From contig JBBQCD010000001.1 of assembly GCA_038318385.1 (NCBI GenBank), forward strand, positions 96,844 through 160,843: a DNA stretch of 64,000 nt, in the 5' to 3' direction. This stretch comes from Schlegelella_A sp038318385. GTDB taxonomy: Bacteria > Pseudomonadota > Gammaproteobacteria > Burkholderiales > Burkholderiaceae_C. The translations under genes were made by a program, and so were the position numbers. This document shows, piece after piece, positions 1 to 9,299 of this stretch (its first letter is position 1; each line of letters starts with the position of its first letter). The notes under the pieces are model-generated. The model had not been told where the DNA came from, did no database searches, and worked only from the letters and a program-made list of their open reading frames with translations.

Positions 1-1
1 G

Positions 2-616
2 CGCATGCCGTTCATGGACCTGATCCGGCGCTACCCCGGCAACATCCTCAAGGGCATGGGCGCGCGCTACATCGACGGCGTCTTCTTCAACGTCTTCGCC
101 GTGTTCTCGATCGGCTACCTGACCTCGACGATCAAGATCAGCCGAACCGAGGCGCTGCTCGGCGTGATGGCCGCGGCCTTGGTGATGTGCTTCACGATCC
201 CTTTCTTCGGCCGGATGTCGGACCGTCTCGGGCGCCCGAAGGTCTACATGTGGGGCTCGCTCATCACCTCGGTGGCGGCGTTCCCCGCGTTCTGGCTGAT
301 GACCCACAGCAACGGCAACATGATGATGATCTGGCTGGCCATCGTCGTCCCGTTCGGCATCTTCTACGCCTCGATCTACGGACCCGAGGCCGCCCTCTTC
401 TGCGACCTCTTCGACGCCCGGGTGCGCTATTCCGGAATCTCGTTCGTGTACCAGTTCTCCGGCATCTTCGCCTCGGGCATCACGCCGATCGTCGCGACCG
501 CGCTGCTGAAGTCGGGCGGAGGCGAACCCTGGCTGATCTGCGCCTACGTGGTCTTCGCCGGCGTCGTCTCGGCGATCTCGGCAGCACTGATCGGACGCTC
601 ACGCGTGGAACACTGA
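2..616 (+). CDS. MHS-family MFS transporter, C-terminal part (5' end outside window)
   Basis: This is the carboxy-terminal half of a major facilitator superfamily carrier, probably of the metabolite:H+ symporter group (proline/betaine, shikimate or alpha-ketoglutarate type). The reading frame is open to the first base, so the true start lies upstream; the ATG at 5 is unlikely to be the real one. About six hydrophobic segments are visible. The motif GRMSDRLGRPKVY near residues 69-81 is the loop signature repeated in the second half of MFS carriers. The fragment ends in a short charged tail. Substrate cannot be judged from this half. An 86-base gap separates it from the convergent greB. Confidence 0.85.
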   Translation, partial: RMPFMDLIRRYPGNILKGMGARYIDGVFFNVFAVFSIGYLTSTIKISRTEALLGVMAAALVMCFTIPFFGRMSDRLGRPKVYMWGSLITSVAAFPAFWLMTHSNGNMMMIWLAIVVPFGIFYASIYGPEAALFCDLFDARVRYSGISFVYQFSGIFASGITPIVATALLKSGGGEPWLICAYVVFAGVVSAISAALIGRSRVEH

Positions 617-702
617 GGACCGCACGGCGACGCGGCCGTTGCGGTCTGCGCGCGACATGCCGCGCGCACGCGCCGCCGCGTGATCCGCTGAGGGAAGCGG
701 TC

Positions 703-1275
703 TCAGGCGCCGGCGCCGGGCGCCGGATAGTCGACCGCGATCACCTCGATGCGCTCGATTCCGCCCGGTGTGGCCAGCTGCAGTTCGTCGCCGACGCGCG
801 CCTTGATCAGCGCGCGGGCAATCGGGGCGATCCAGCTGACCTCGCCGGCGGCGCTGTCGGCCTCGTCGATGCCCTTGATCGTCACGGTGCGTTCCTCGTC
901 GCGCTGGTTGACGTAGCGCACCGTCGCGCCGAAGAAGACCTGGTCGCCGCCGTGGTGCAGCGACGGATCCACGACTTCGGCGATGTCGAGTCGCTTCGTC
1001 AGGAAACGGATGCGCCGGTCGATCTCGCGCAGGCGCTTCTTGCCGTAGAGGTAGTCGCCGTTCTCGGAGCGATCGCCGTTCTTCGCCGCCCAGGAAACGA
1101 CGTCCACCACCTTCGGACGCTCGTCGTCGAGCAGCGCCAGCAACTCCGCGCGCAGCCGCTGATAGCCGGCCGGGGTGAGGTAGTTGCGCGTGCCCGCGGG
1201 GATCGCCGGCGCTGCCGGTTCGTCGTCGGCCTCCTCGACGTCTCCGTCGGGCTCGCGGGTGAAGGCCTTGTTCAT
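703..1275 (-). CDS. greB: Transcription elongation factor GreB
   Basis: GreB rescues backtracked RNA polymerase by stimulating transcript cleavage through the secondary channel. The 190-residue protein has an N-terminal extension of about 28 acidic residues, then the coiled-coil domain with the conserved tip SENGDYLYGKK (around residues 70-80) carrying the acidic residues needed for cleavage, and a C-terminal FKBP-like domain ending in IERIEVIAVDYP. Its ATG overlaps the stop of the preceding kinase remnant (ATGA). The extension makes it longer than E. coli GreB (158 aa); a start further inside would remove it, but no better ribosome-binding site was seen. Confidence 0.95.
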   Translation of the reverse strand: MNKAFTREPDGDVEEADDEPAAPAIPAGTRNYLTPAGYQRLRAELLALLDDERPKVVDVVSWAAKNGDRSENGDYLYGKKRLREIDRRIRFLTKRLDIAEVVDPSLHHGGDQVFFGATVRYVNQRDEERTVTIKGIDEADSAAGEVSWIAPIARALIKARVGDELQLATPGGIERIEVIAVDYPAPGAGA

Positions 1276-1682
1276 GTCGTCCCGGGCTTCATCACGCCAT
1301 TGTCGTCCCGTCGACCGTCCGAGGAATCCCTCGACCGAACGAGCGCTGCCACCGCCGCGATCAAGTCGTCCGGCTCCTGCGGCTTGACCCGGTGCTGCTG
1401 GAAGCCCGCGGCCAGCACGCGCCTGGCGTCGTCGGAATGGGCATACGCAGTGAACGCCGCCGCGGGCGTATGCCGCCCCTCCCGGGTTTCGAGATCGCGG
1501 ATCCAGCGGATCAGGTCGTAGCCGTCGTGACCGGCATGCCCTTCAGGCACGCCCGCCGCCGCATCCTCCGGCGTGAAGGCGACGCGAGTCGGCTGGCCGA
1601 GCCATTCCGCCTCGGTCCAACCGAGCACCCGGCCCACGCCCTCGTTCCAGCTCGCGCAGCGACCATCGAGATCGTAGCGCCT
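1272..1682 (-). pseudogene. Remnant of a hybrid sensor kinase: PAS start fused to receiver end
   Basis: Directly after the stop codon of the glucose dehydrogenase the same frame reads on for about 136 codons. The first part (RYDLDGRCASWNEGVGRVLGW and following, to about FTPEDAAAGVPE) is the beginning of a PAS domain as found in sensor kinases. Immediately after it comes the second half of a response-regulator receiver domain (FTAYAHSDDARRVLAAGFQQ, then the KP dipeptide of HRVKPQEPDDL). The kinase core and the phospho-acceptor half of the receiver are missing, so an internal deletion joined both ends. A GTG at 1637 could start a 121-residue product, which would not be a working kinase. The 3' end overlaps greB by ATGA. 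Confidence 0.7.
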
Positions 1683-4160
1683 TCAATGCGCAGCTGATGC
1701 CGGAAGCGCGTAGGCGATGACGGAGTCGCCCGCCTTCGTCCCGGTGGATCCATGGCCACCGGCGACCACCAGCAGGTACTGGCGTCCATCGCCGCCGACA
1801 TAGCTCATCGGAGTCGCCTGGCCGCCGGCGGGCAACCGACTTCGCCACAGCTGCTTGCCATTGGCGGCGTCGTAGCCGCGGACGTAATCGTCGAGCGCAC
1901 CGGAGTAGAAGGCGACACCGCCGGAAGTCAGCAACGGGCCGCCGATTCCCGGCACGCCCAGGCGAAACGGCAGCGGCAACGGACTCAGATCGCGGACGGT
2001 GCCGTTGCGATGCTTCCAGGCGACCTTGCCAGTGGTCAGGTCGGCGCCGGCGACATAGCCCCACGGCGGCTGCTGGCACGGGATGCCGAGCACCGACGTG
2101 AAGGGCTCGAGTTGCGCGGCGAACGGCGCACCGAAGTTCTCGTTGAGGGCCGGCAGGCTGCCCTTCGGCGGCTTGTCGTTGACCATCAGCGCGCTGTCGT
2201 TCTGGCGCGGCACCAGGCGCGAGACGAAGGCAAGATACGCCGGCGTCGTGAAGACCGTATGGCGCTGCGGATCGACTGCCACGCTGCCCCAGTTGAAGAC
2301 GCCGAAGTTGCCCGGGTAGACCAGCGTGCCCTGGGTCGACGGTGGGGTGAAGCGACCGTCGTAGCGCAAACGATGGAAGGCGATCCGGCAAGCCAGCTGG
2401 TCGAACATCGTCGCCCCCCACATGTCGGCGCCGCGCAATCGCTCCGGCGCGAACGACAGCGCCGAGCGCGGCTGCGTCGGCGCGCTGCGGTCCCCGGCCG
2501 CCGCCCCCTGCGGTGCGCGGACCTCGGTGACGGGCAGCAGCGGTCTGCCGGTGCGCCGGTCGAGAACGAAGATCTCGCCCTGCTTGGTCGGTTGCACCAG
2601 CGCCGGCACGTCCTCGCCTCCGACACGCAGGTCGACGAGCGTGGGTTGCGACGGCACGTCGTAATCCCACAGGTCGTGGTGGACGGTCTGGAAGACCCAG
2701 CGCACCTGGCCCGTGGCGAGCTCGAGGGCCACCACGGAAGACGAGTACTTCTCGACCGCGGGGCTGCGATTGCCGCCCCACTGATCCGGTGGCTGGTTGC
2801 CCATCGGCCAGTAGACCAGGCCGAGCCCCTCGTCGACACTGGCGACGGACCAGCTGTTGGGTGAATTCACGGTGTAGGTCGCGCCCGGCGCGATGGGCGT
2901 CGTCGCACCCGGGTTGCCCGAGTCCCAGTTCCAGACCAGCGCCCCGCTGTCGACGTCGAAGGCGCGGATCACACCCGACTGCTCGTGCGTGGAGACGTTG
3001 TCCAGCACGGTGCCACCGACCACCACCAGGCGCTTCGTCACCACCGCCGGCGAGGTGGAGTAGTAGGAGCCGGGCCGCAGATTCGGCATGCCCGCCCACA
3101 GGTCGATCTGCCCGGTGCCACCGCCGAACCCGGCGCAGACGGCGCCGCTGCTGGGGTCGAGCGCAATCAGGCGGCCATCGGCCGTCGCCACGAAGAGCTT
3201 GGCATCGCACGACGGCACGGTGCGTGCGTTGTCCGCCGCCACCGGCAGGCGCGCCAGACGCGAGGACACGATGCGTGCGCCTTCGGGCAAAGACGGCGCC
3301 GCGGCGCCCCGGGGTGCCTGGTACGAGACACCCCGGCAGGTCATGTGCTGCACCGCCAGACCCTCCATCAGTTTCGGGTCGTAGCGCCAGATCTGCCGAC
3401 CGGTCGTGGCATCGAGCGCGATCACGGACTGGTGCGGTGTGCAGAGGTAGAGCCGCTCGCCGACCTTCAGCGGCGTCACCTCGTACGTCGTCTCCTTCGG
3501 GTCCCCCGGCTGGCCGCGCAGGTCGCCGGTGTGGAAATGCCAGGCGACCTCCAGACGATCGACGTTCTGCGGTGTGATCTGCGCCAGCGGCGCGTAGCGC
3601 TGGCCGTAGGCCGTCCGCCCGTAGGCATGCCACTCGCCAGGCGGCACGCCACCGGCAGGCTCGGCGCCAGCCACGGGGACCTCCGGCGCAGGAGGCAGGG
3701 CACCGTCCACCGCATGCGGGTCGCGCAGCACAGCAGACACGCCGACGACGGCGCACAGCCCGAGGCTCATGGCCAGGCCCAGGCGCTGCAGGCGCAGGCC
3801 GCGGGGCGCGGTCACGTCGAGAGCCCGGACCCAGAGCGGCAGCAGCAAAACCAGACCGACTACGAAGAGCACGTCCAGCCGGGCGGCCAACGGCCACCAG
3901 TCGAGTCCGGATTCCCAGACGCTCCACGCCAGCGTCGCCAGCAGCACCGCGGCGTAGACGCCGAACAACCCCGCCGATGCGCGCCAGGCCAGGCCGGCTG
4001 CAGCCAGCAGCCCGATGCCCGCGATTGCGTAGTACCAGCTGCCGTCGATGGCGGCCAGCCAGGCGCCGCCGACGAGCAGCCATGCGCCGATCAGGCCGAG
4101 CGCTCCGGCCAGGACGCGCAAGGACACGGCAGATCGCGAAGGGGAGGAAGAGGAGGACAT
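1683..4160 (-). CDS. gcd: Membrane-bound PQQ-dependent glucose dehydrogenase
   Basis: The enzyme oxidises aldoses, chiefly D-glucose to gluconolactone, in the periplasm and passes electrons to ubiquinone. Residues 1-140 contain about five hydrophobic membrane segments, as in E. coli Gcd. The rest is the eight-bladed PQQ propeller. Recognisable family blocks are GEWHAYGRTAYGQRYAPL, PMGNQPPDQWGGNRSP, FQTVHHDLWDYDVPSQPTL, DMWGATMFDQLACR and the end LPAGGQATPMSYVGG, all close to E. coli mGDH. Length 825 aa is slightly above the usual 800. Quinate dehydrogenase is the nearest alternative but fits less well. PQQ synthesis genes are not in the window. Confidence 0.92.
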   Translation of the reverse strand: MSSSSSPSRSAVSLRVLAGALGLIGAWLLVGGAWLAAIDGSWYYAIAGIGLLAAAGLAWRASAGLFGVYAAVLLATLAWSVWESGLDWWPLAARLDVLFVVGLVLLLPLWVRALDVTAPRGLRLQRLGLAMSLGLCAVVGVSAVLRDPHAVDGALPPAPEVPVAGAEPAGGVPPGEWHAYGRTAYGQRYAPLAQITPQNVDRLEVAWHFHTGDLRGQPGDPKETTYEVTPLKVGERLYLCTPHQSVIALDATTGRQIWRYDPKLMEGLAVQHMTCRGVSYQAPRGAAAPSLPEGARIVSSRLARLPVAADNARTVPSCDAKLFVATADGRLIALDPSSGAVCAGFGGGTGQIDLWAGMPNLRPGSYYSTSPAVVTKRLVVVGGTVLDNVSTHEQSGVIRAFDVDSGALVWNWDSGNPGATTPIAPGATYTVNSPNSWSVASVDEGLGLVYWPMGNQPPDQWGGNRSPAVEKYSSSVVALELATGQVRWVFQTVHHDLWDYDVPSQPTLVDLRVGGEDVPALVQPTKQGEIFVLDRRTGRPLLPVTEVRAPQGAAAGDRSAPTQPRSALSFAPERLRGADMWGATMFDQLACRIAFHRLRYDGRFTPPSTQGTLVYPGNFGVFNWGSVAVDPQRHTVFTTPAYLAFVSRLVPRQNDSALMVNDKPPKGSLPALNENFGAPFAAQLEPFTSVLGIPCQQPPWGYVAGADLTTGKVAWKHRNGTVRDLSPLPLPFRLGVPGIGGPLLTSGGVAFYSGALDDYVRGYDAANGKQLWRSRLPAGGQATPMSYVGGDGRQYLLVVAGGHGSTGTKAGDSVIAYALPASAAH

Positions 4161-4338
4161 CGTGATTCCCGAAGCGCCGCCGACATGCCGGACATCCGTC
4201 CTCGCCGGCGACGAGAAAACGGCAGTACCCAGCCTTCAGGGCAAGCAGCGCGCCCGATGGCACGACGCCCGGCGGGCGATGCCCGACCTATTATATTTGT
4301 GCAAATGGAGTAGGCTGGCGAACGACGCCTCGCCCGGC

Positions 4339-5709
4339 TCACGCTTCGGAAGTGGACGCGTCGTCGGGGTCGGGCAGCGTGTTGTCCCCGGTAGCCAGGT
4401 CGCGCAGGGTCAGCGCGCCGAGAGCGGTTCGCGTGGCGATGTCGATGCGCTCGAGCACGTTCTCGACCGCCGGCGGGACCGGCAGGTGCTCGGGAGAGAG
4501 GAACCTCGCCTCCCCCGCCGACCGCACCGATTCCATGATCTCGACCAGGGTGATCGAGCTTGGATCACGGGCCGGGAGGTAGGACGGCGGTTCACCGGCG
4601 GTTCGGGTGACCAGGCTCTCGCCTTCCAGCGCATCGAGCACCGTCCGCAGCGTGTGCATCGGCACGCCGAGCATCCGCGCCAGGGTCGGCAGAGACGGCG
4701 TGGCGCCTCCGGAGACGAAGTCGCGCGCCACCAGGCTCATCACCGAGAGCGCGAGACGTTCGCGCATGCGGTTGCTCAGGCGCGGCTCGCCCCCGCTCGC
4801 GTACAGGTACTCCGGATGCTGAGCATAGAAGGCCACGCTGGCCCCGAACAGCAGGATCATCCAGCTGACGTAGAGCCAGATCATGAAGAGGACCAGGATC
4901 GCGAAACCCGAATAGATCGCGGAGTAGCGGCTCGACGAGGCGACGAAGATCGCGAACAGCCAGCCCGCGCTCTGCCAGGCGATGCCGCCGACGACCCCGC
5001 CGACGACGGCCGCTCCGAGGCGCACCCGGGCATTCGGTATGAAGGCGTAGACGAACGTGAAGGCGGCGATCACGAGCACGTACGGCACCAGGCGGCTGAC
5101 GACCTCGACCACGTGGGAGAGCGCTCCCATCGACAGCAGACTGCGCACCGCCTCCAGGTTCATCACCGTGGCGGTGATGCCGAGCGCCGAGAAAACCAGC
5201 AGGGGGCCGACCAGCAGCACGCTGAGGTAGCGGCTGAGGCGCTCGCCGATCGGCCGGGTGCGTGGAACGTGCCAGATGAAGTTGAGCGCCTCCTCGACCT
5301 TCTGCACCAGCGAGACGGCGGTGTAGATCAGGAACGCCAGGCCGATGGCACCCAGCACACCGACGTTCATGTGGTCGATGAAGCCGACGATGCGGCGCGC
5401 GACTTCCTCGCCCTTCGCGCCGAGCGGCGCGAGAAAGTTCAGCAGCAGCGGCTGGATCTGGTTCGAGACCCCGAACGCCTTCAGCACCGAGAAGCTGAGG
5501 GCCAGCAGCGGCACGATCGACAGCAACGTCGTGTAGACCAGGCTCATCGCGTGCAGCGTCAGCTGGCCGCGCGCGAGGTCCTTGGCCAGCACCAGCGCGG
5601 TGCGGCCGATGCGCAACGCGCGCAGCTTCCACGTCGGGAGGTCTTCCCCGCGCGGACTCCAGAACGCGCCCTCGATGCGTCCCAGGAACTTCGGCTCGGC
5701 GGGCTTCAT
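4339..5709 (-). CDS. YihY/BrkB-family inner-membrane protein with C-terminal helical extension
   Basis: Residues 40-290 form the YihY/BrkB domain with about six transmembrane helices (for example MSLVYTTLLSIVPLLALSF and the segment ending MIWLYVSWMILLFGASVAFY), once annotated as ribonuclease BN although that activity belongs to another protein. The function is unproven. The remaining 165 or so residues are soluble and rich in helix, with a stretch (TLARMLGVPMHTLRTVLDALE) that looks like a winged-helix fold. This extension is known in homologues of beta- and gammaproteobacteria. The start ATG at 5709 lies about 50 bases after the SbmA-like gene on the same strand, so the two may be co-transcribed. 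Confidence 0.88.
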   Translation of the reverse strand: MKPAEPKFLGRIEGAFWSPRGEDLPTWKLRALRIGRTALVLAKDLARGQLTLHAMSLVYTTLLSIVPLLALSFSVLKAFGVSNQIQPLLLNFLAPLGAKGEEVARRIVGFIDHMNVGVLGAIGLAFLIYTAVSLVQKVEEALNFIWHVPRTRPIGERLSRYLSVLLVGPLLVFSALGITATVMNLEAVRSLLSMGALSHVVEVVSRLVPYVLVIAAFTFVYAFIPNARVRLGAAVVGGVVGGIAWQSAGWLFAIFVASSSRYSAIYSGFAILVLFMIWLYVSWMILLFGASVAFYAQHPEYLYASGGEPRLSNRMRERLALSVMSLVARDFVSGGATPSLPTLARMLGVPMHTLRTVLDALEGESLVTRTAGEPPSYLPARDPSSITLVEIMESVRSAGEARFLSPEHLPVPPAVENVLERIDIATRTALGALTLRDLATGDNTLPDPDDASTSEA

Positions 5710-5761
5710 CGCGCCTCCTCACGCAGCGGGTCGGGCGTGACTGCCGGCACGCGAACGTCCG

Positions 5762-7012
5762 TCACGCCGCGTCGCCACCCGCCATGTATTCCCGGTCGAT
5801 GCGGGGCAACGGCTCGTCGCCGAGCGCCGCCTCGAAGGTCCGCAGGCGCTTGTAGATCGACAGCAACTCGACGATGGTGGTCCACGAGCTCACCAGGTAC
5901 TGGAACGAACTGCGGACCTGGTCGAACACGTTGGTGATCTGCGTCAGCAGCCCGAGCGTCAGCTTGCCGGCGACGATCGACGGCACGAGGACGAAAAGGC
6001 TGAAGAGGTTGTCGGCCTGGAGGTAGAAGATGCGGGCGACGTTGAAGTACATGTAGTGGAAGTAGAGCCGGAAGTAGTTCTTCCGGACATTCGCGAAGAG
6101 CTCGGCCACGGTCGGGGGTTGGGCACGATCCGCGTGGTCTTCGCCATAGACCAGTTCCTTGCGGTACGACGCCTCGACGCGCTGGTTGCGAAATTCGAGC
6201 CCCGGCAGCTTGACCCCGACCGCGGCGAGGAAGATCGTGCCGAAGAGCGACCAGAACAGAGCCGCCCAGACCAGCGCGTGCGGCACGTGCCCGATGATGG
6301 GAAGCTCGGTGATGCCGGCGCCGATCATGAAGAGCACCGGCAGGAAGGCGATGAGCGTCATGAACGAGCTCACCAGGCTCACCCCGAGCCGCTCCATCGT
6401 CGTGGAAAAGCGCATCGTGTCCTCCTGGACCCGCTGCGATGCCCCTTCGATGTGCCGCAGCCGCGGCCAGTGCGCCATGTAGTACTCGTTCATCGCGGTG
6501 CGCCAGCGGAATATCCAGTGGCTCACGAAGAACAGGTTGAGAACGCCCACCGTGACGGCCAGGAATGCGATGCCGGCGAAGCCGAGCATGCCGGTGTAGA
6601 GCTGCGCGCCCGTCACCGGAGCCGTCCGGGCCAGGGCCTGCTGGATCAGGTCGTAGAACGGACCGTACCAGGCGTTGATGGCCACGCTGACCTGCACGGA
6701 GAAGTAGGTGTTGAAGACGATCAGGGCCGTGCCGAGCACCGACCAGAGCTGCCACCGATGCGGACGGTAGAGAAACCAGAACCCGGCGAAGAGGCCCACG
6801 GCCAGCGCGTAGTAGAGATAGAACCAGAGAAACGGCGGCGACCAGAACACGGAGACACCGATGATGGGTTCGGCGCCGGCAGGAAGCGGCGGCAGGCCGA
6901 TCCAGGAGCCCATCCCTTCGCCGCCGACGTACCAGAGCAGGATGGCCAGCAGCGACCACCCCGCCGCGGAAATGAAGAAGGACCGCGGCTGCGGAAAGAA
7001 CGATACGAACAC
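5762..7012 (-). CDS. SbmA/BacA-like inner-membrane transporter
   Basis: SbmA/BacA proteins are proton-driven importers of peptides and peptide antibiotics that resemble the membrane half of an ABC exporter. The 416-residue protein has a long N-terminal hydrophobic region with several membrane segments and the family-typical C-terminal block YFRLYFHYMYFNVARIFY followed by ITNVFDQVRSSFQYLVSSWT and EL-SIYKRL. I chose the GTG at 7012 (product begins VFVSFFPQPRSFF) because it gives the usual family length of about 406 residues; the open frame continues upstream to 7429 but would run into the divergent TonB receptor. No ATP-binding domain is present. Confidence 0.88.
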   Translation of the reverse strand: MFVSFFPQPRSFFISAAGWSLLAILLWYVGGEGMGSWIGLPPLPAGAEPIIGVSVFWSPPFLWFYLYYALAVGLFAGFWFLYRPHRWQLWSVLGTALIVFNTYFSVQVSVAINAWYGPFYDLIQQALARTAPVTGAQLYTGMLGFAGIAFLAVTVGVLNLFFVSHWIFRWRTAMNEYYMAHWPRLRHIEGASQRVQEDTMRFSTTMERLGVSLVSSFMTLIAFLPVLFMIGAGITELPIIGHVPHALVWAALFWSLFGTIFLAAVGVKLPGLEFRNQRVEASYRKELVYGEDHADRAQPPTVAELFANVRKNYFRLYFHYMYFNVARIFYLQADNLFSLFVLVPSIVAGKLTLGLLTQITNVFDQVRSSFQYLVSSWTTIVELLSIYKRLRTFEAALGDEPLPRIDREYMAGGDAA

Positions 7013-7347
7013 GTCTGCGCGGCCTTGGGTGAGGTGGGGGTGAGGCCTTGTCGACACCCGTCGCGATGCATTCACGCGGGATCGATACGGACCGGCCGAC
7101 CATTGTCGACCGAGGCACCCGATCATGCCCGCCTGTCGAAAGTCCGGTGGGTGGCCGAGGGATTCTGGCATGCCCGGCGAGGGTGCGCGAACGCCCCCTT
7201 CCCGCGTGGACTCCAGTACATTTCTGGCCACCGGGCCCTCGGCCCCGCCCGCAGCGCAGGCCGGCAACGTCAGGCCTGCGTGAACGAAAAATGAGCGAAG
7301 GACGAATCCGGCCCGTGCGGATCTCGCCCTCCAACACCGAGGTGGAG
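7013..7347. other. Divergent intergenic region between the SbmA-like gene and the TonB receptor
   Basis: This stretch of about 335 bases must hold the promoters for two divergent transcription units. I saw no convincing sigma-70 hexamer pair, inverted-repeat operator or Fur-like box in it. An ATG at 7291 in frame with the receptor is a possible alternative start inside it. Confidence 0.4.
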
Positions 7348-9276
7348 ATGGCGCACGTTCGATGTGCAGTGGCAGGCGCGAAGCGCTGGAATTCGCTCGA
7401 CCGGATCGGCGCGCCGCTGCTGGCCGCATGCTTCGGCGCCGCGGCCAACGCCCAGCCGGTGCCCCATTCCTATGCCGACCTGAGCCTCGAGGAACTCGCC
7501 AACGTCGTGATCACATCGGTATCGCGGCGCCCTCAGCCGCTCGCCGGTGCCGCCGCCTCGATCTACGTCATCAGCGCCGAGGACCTGCGCCGCAGCGGCG
7601 TCGCAACGCTGCCGGAGGCGCTGCGACTCGCACCGAGCCTGCAGGTCGCGGCCTTGAACGGCCGGGACTATGCGATCTCGACGCGCGGCTTCACCTCCAA
7701 CATCGCGAACAAGCTGCTCGTGATGATCGATGGCCGGACCGTCTATTCGCCGCTCTTCTCCGGCGTCTTCTGGGACGAGCAGGACCTGGTGATCGACGAC
7801 ATCGCCCGGATCGAGGTCATCAGCGGCCCGGGGGGCGCGACCTGGGGCACCAACGCCGTCAACGGCGTGATCAACATCATCACGAAGGACGCGGCCCAGA
7901 CCCAGGGCGTCCTCGCCAAGGGCGGGATCGGCAATCGCGAGCGAATAGCCGCGGTGCGCTACGGCTTCGCGCCCGGCGAGACCAGCCATGTGCGGATCTA
8001 CGCGAAGACCTTCTCCCGGGACGAGACCCGACTGGTCGACGGCAGCGGCGCGGCCGACGGCTGGAACCGCACCCAGGCCGGATTCCGTGCCGACTTCGGC
8101 ACCGGCGCCGACACCTACACGTTGCAGGGCGACGCCTACCACGGCAGCAGCGACGCGCGTCCGGTGTTCGGCGCGGTCAACCTGAAAGGCTCGAACCTGT
8201 TGGCGCGCTGGTCGCACCGGATCGACGAGCGCGCGGACTTCGATGTCCAGGCCTACGTCGATCGCGTCGACCGCATGGACAACTTCCTGCTGCAGGAGCG
8301 GGCCCGCCTCTACGACGTCGAGGGCAAGGGGCGCCTCGTCGCCGGTCCGCATCGTTGGCTCGTCGGCGCCAACGCAAGGCGCGGCACGGATGTGTCCGAC
8401 CCGGGCAACTACTTCGCGTTCGTACCTCCCGAGAAGACCCAGACCTGGTACAGCGTTTTCGCGCAGGACGAGATCCAGCTCGCGCCGACATTGCAGTGGA
8501 CGCTCGGCGCACGCCTGGAGCACAACCCCTACACCGGCTGGGAAGCACTGCCGAGCACGAAGCTGGCCTGGAGCGTCACGCCGCAGGATCTGCTCTGGGG
8601 CGGCCTGTCGCGTGCGGTCCGATCGCCGGCCCGGTTGGATCGAGAGATCGTGTATCCGACCCAGCCGCCCTATCTGATCGCCGGCGGGCCGAACTTTCGT
8701 TCCGAGCTGGCGACGACGGCCGAACTCGGCTATCGCGGCCAGCCGAGCAGCCGCTTCTCGTGGGCCGCGACCGGATTCGTCACCGACTACCGGCGCTTGC
8801 GCAGCGCGCAGGTCGACGCGAACGGCGTCATCGAGATCGAGAACGGCATCGAAGGCCGGGTCCGCGGGATCGAGGCCAATGCCCAATGGCAGGTCCTGCG
8901 CAGTTGGCGCCTCGCCTTCGGCATCGTTCTGCTCGACAAGAAACTCGGGCTGGCTGCCGGCAGCAACGACCCGATCGGGGCGAGCAGGCTCGGCGACGAC
9001 CCGCGACACCAGTGGACGCTGCGCTCGAGCCACAACCTGGGCGAGCGGGTGACCTTCGAGGCCGGGGTGCGCCACGTCGGCTCGCTGCCGCAACCGGCGG
9101 TTGCGGCGTACACCGCGGTGGATCTGCGCCTGGTCTGGCGGGTCGACCCGCGGCTCGACATTTCGGTCGGCGCGCGCAACGCCTTCGACCCGGCTCACGT
9201 CGAGTACCGCGCCGACCCCTACACCAGCGAGATCCCCCGCTCGGTCCTGGTCGGGCTGCGCTGGCAACTACCGTGA
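7348..9276 (+). CDS. TonB-dependent outer-membrane receptor
   Basis: The protein begins with a signal peptide (cleavage near ANA-QPVPHSYADLSLEELANV), then a plug domain of about 120 residues with RRPQPLAGAAASIYVISAEDLRRSG (TonB box region), STRGFTSNIANKLLVMIDGR and IEVISGPGGATWGTNAVNG, and a 22-strand-type barrel ending in the aromatic-rich LVGLRWQLP. The plug wording belongs to the subgroup encoded beside YfiR-like proteins and sensor kinases. The ATG at 7348 has GAGG five bases upstream; the ATG at 7291 would add 19 residues before the signal peptide. It overlaps or abuts the next gene, so ligand binding and signalling are probably linked. Confidence 0.93.
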   Translation: MAHVRCAVAGAKRWNSLDRIGAPLLAACFGAAANAQPVPHSYADLSLEELANVVITSVSRRPQPLAGAAASIYVISAEDLRRSGVATLPEALRLAPSLQVAALNGRDYAISTRGFTSNIANKLLVMIDGRTVYSPLFSGVFWDEQDLVIDDIARIEVISGPGGATWGTNAVNGVINIITKDAAQTQGVLAKGGIGNRERIAAVRYGFAPGETSHVRIYAKTFSRDETRLVDGSGAADGWNRTQAGFRADFGTGADTYTLQGDAYHGSSDARPVFGAVNLKGSNLLARWSHRIDERADFDVQAYVDRVDRMDNFLLQERARLYDVEGKGRLVAGPHRWLVGANARRGTDVSDPGNYFAFVPPEKTQTWYSVFAQDEIQLAPTLQWTLGARLEHNPYTGWEALPSTKLAWSVTPQDLLWGGLSRAVRSPARLDREIVYPTQPPYLIAGGPNFRSELATTAELGYRGQPSSRFSWAATGFVTDYRRLRSAQVDANGVIEIENGIEGRVRGIEANAQWQVLRSWRLAFGIVLLDKKLGLAAGSNDPIGASRLGDDPRHQWTLRSSHNLGERVTFEAGVRHVGSLPQPAVAAYTAVDLRLVWRVDPRLDISVGARNAFDPAHVEYRADPYTSEIPRSVLVGLRWQLP

Positions 9277-9299
9277 TCGCATCGACCGACGGCGCCCGC

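Noticed and set aside
4285..4315. TATAAT-like box upstream of the glucose dehydrogenase
   Set aside because: The AT-rich patch fits a -10 hexamer on the minus strand, but no -35 element lies at a proper distance and no extended -10 is present.
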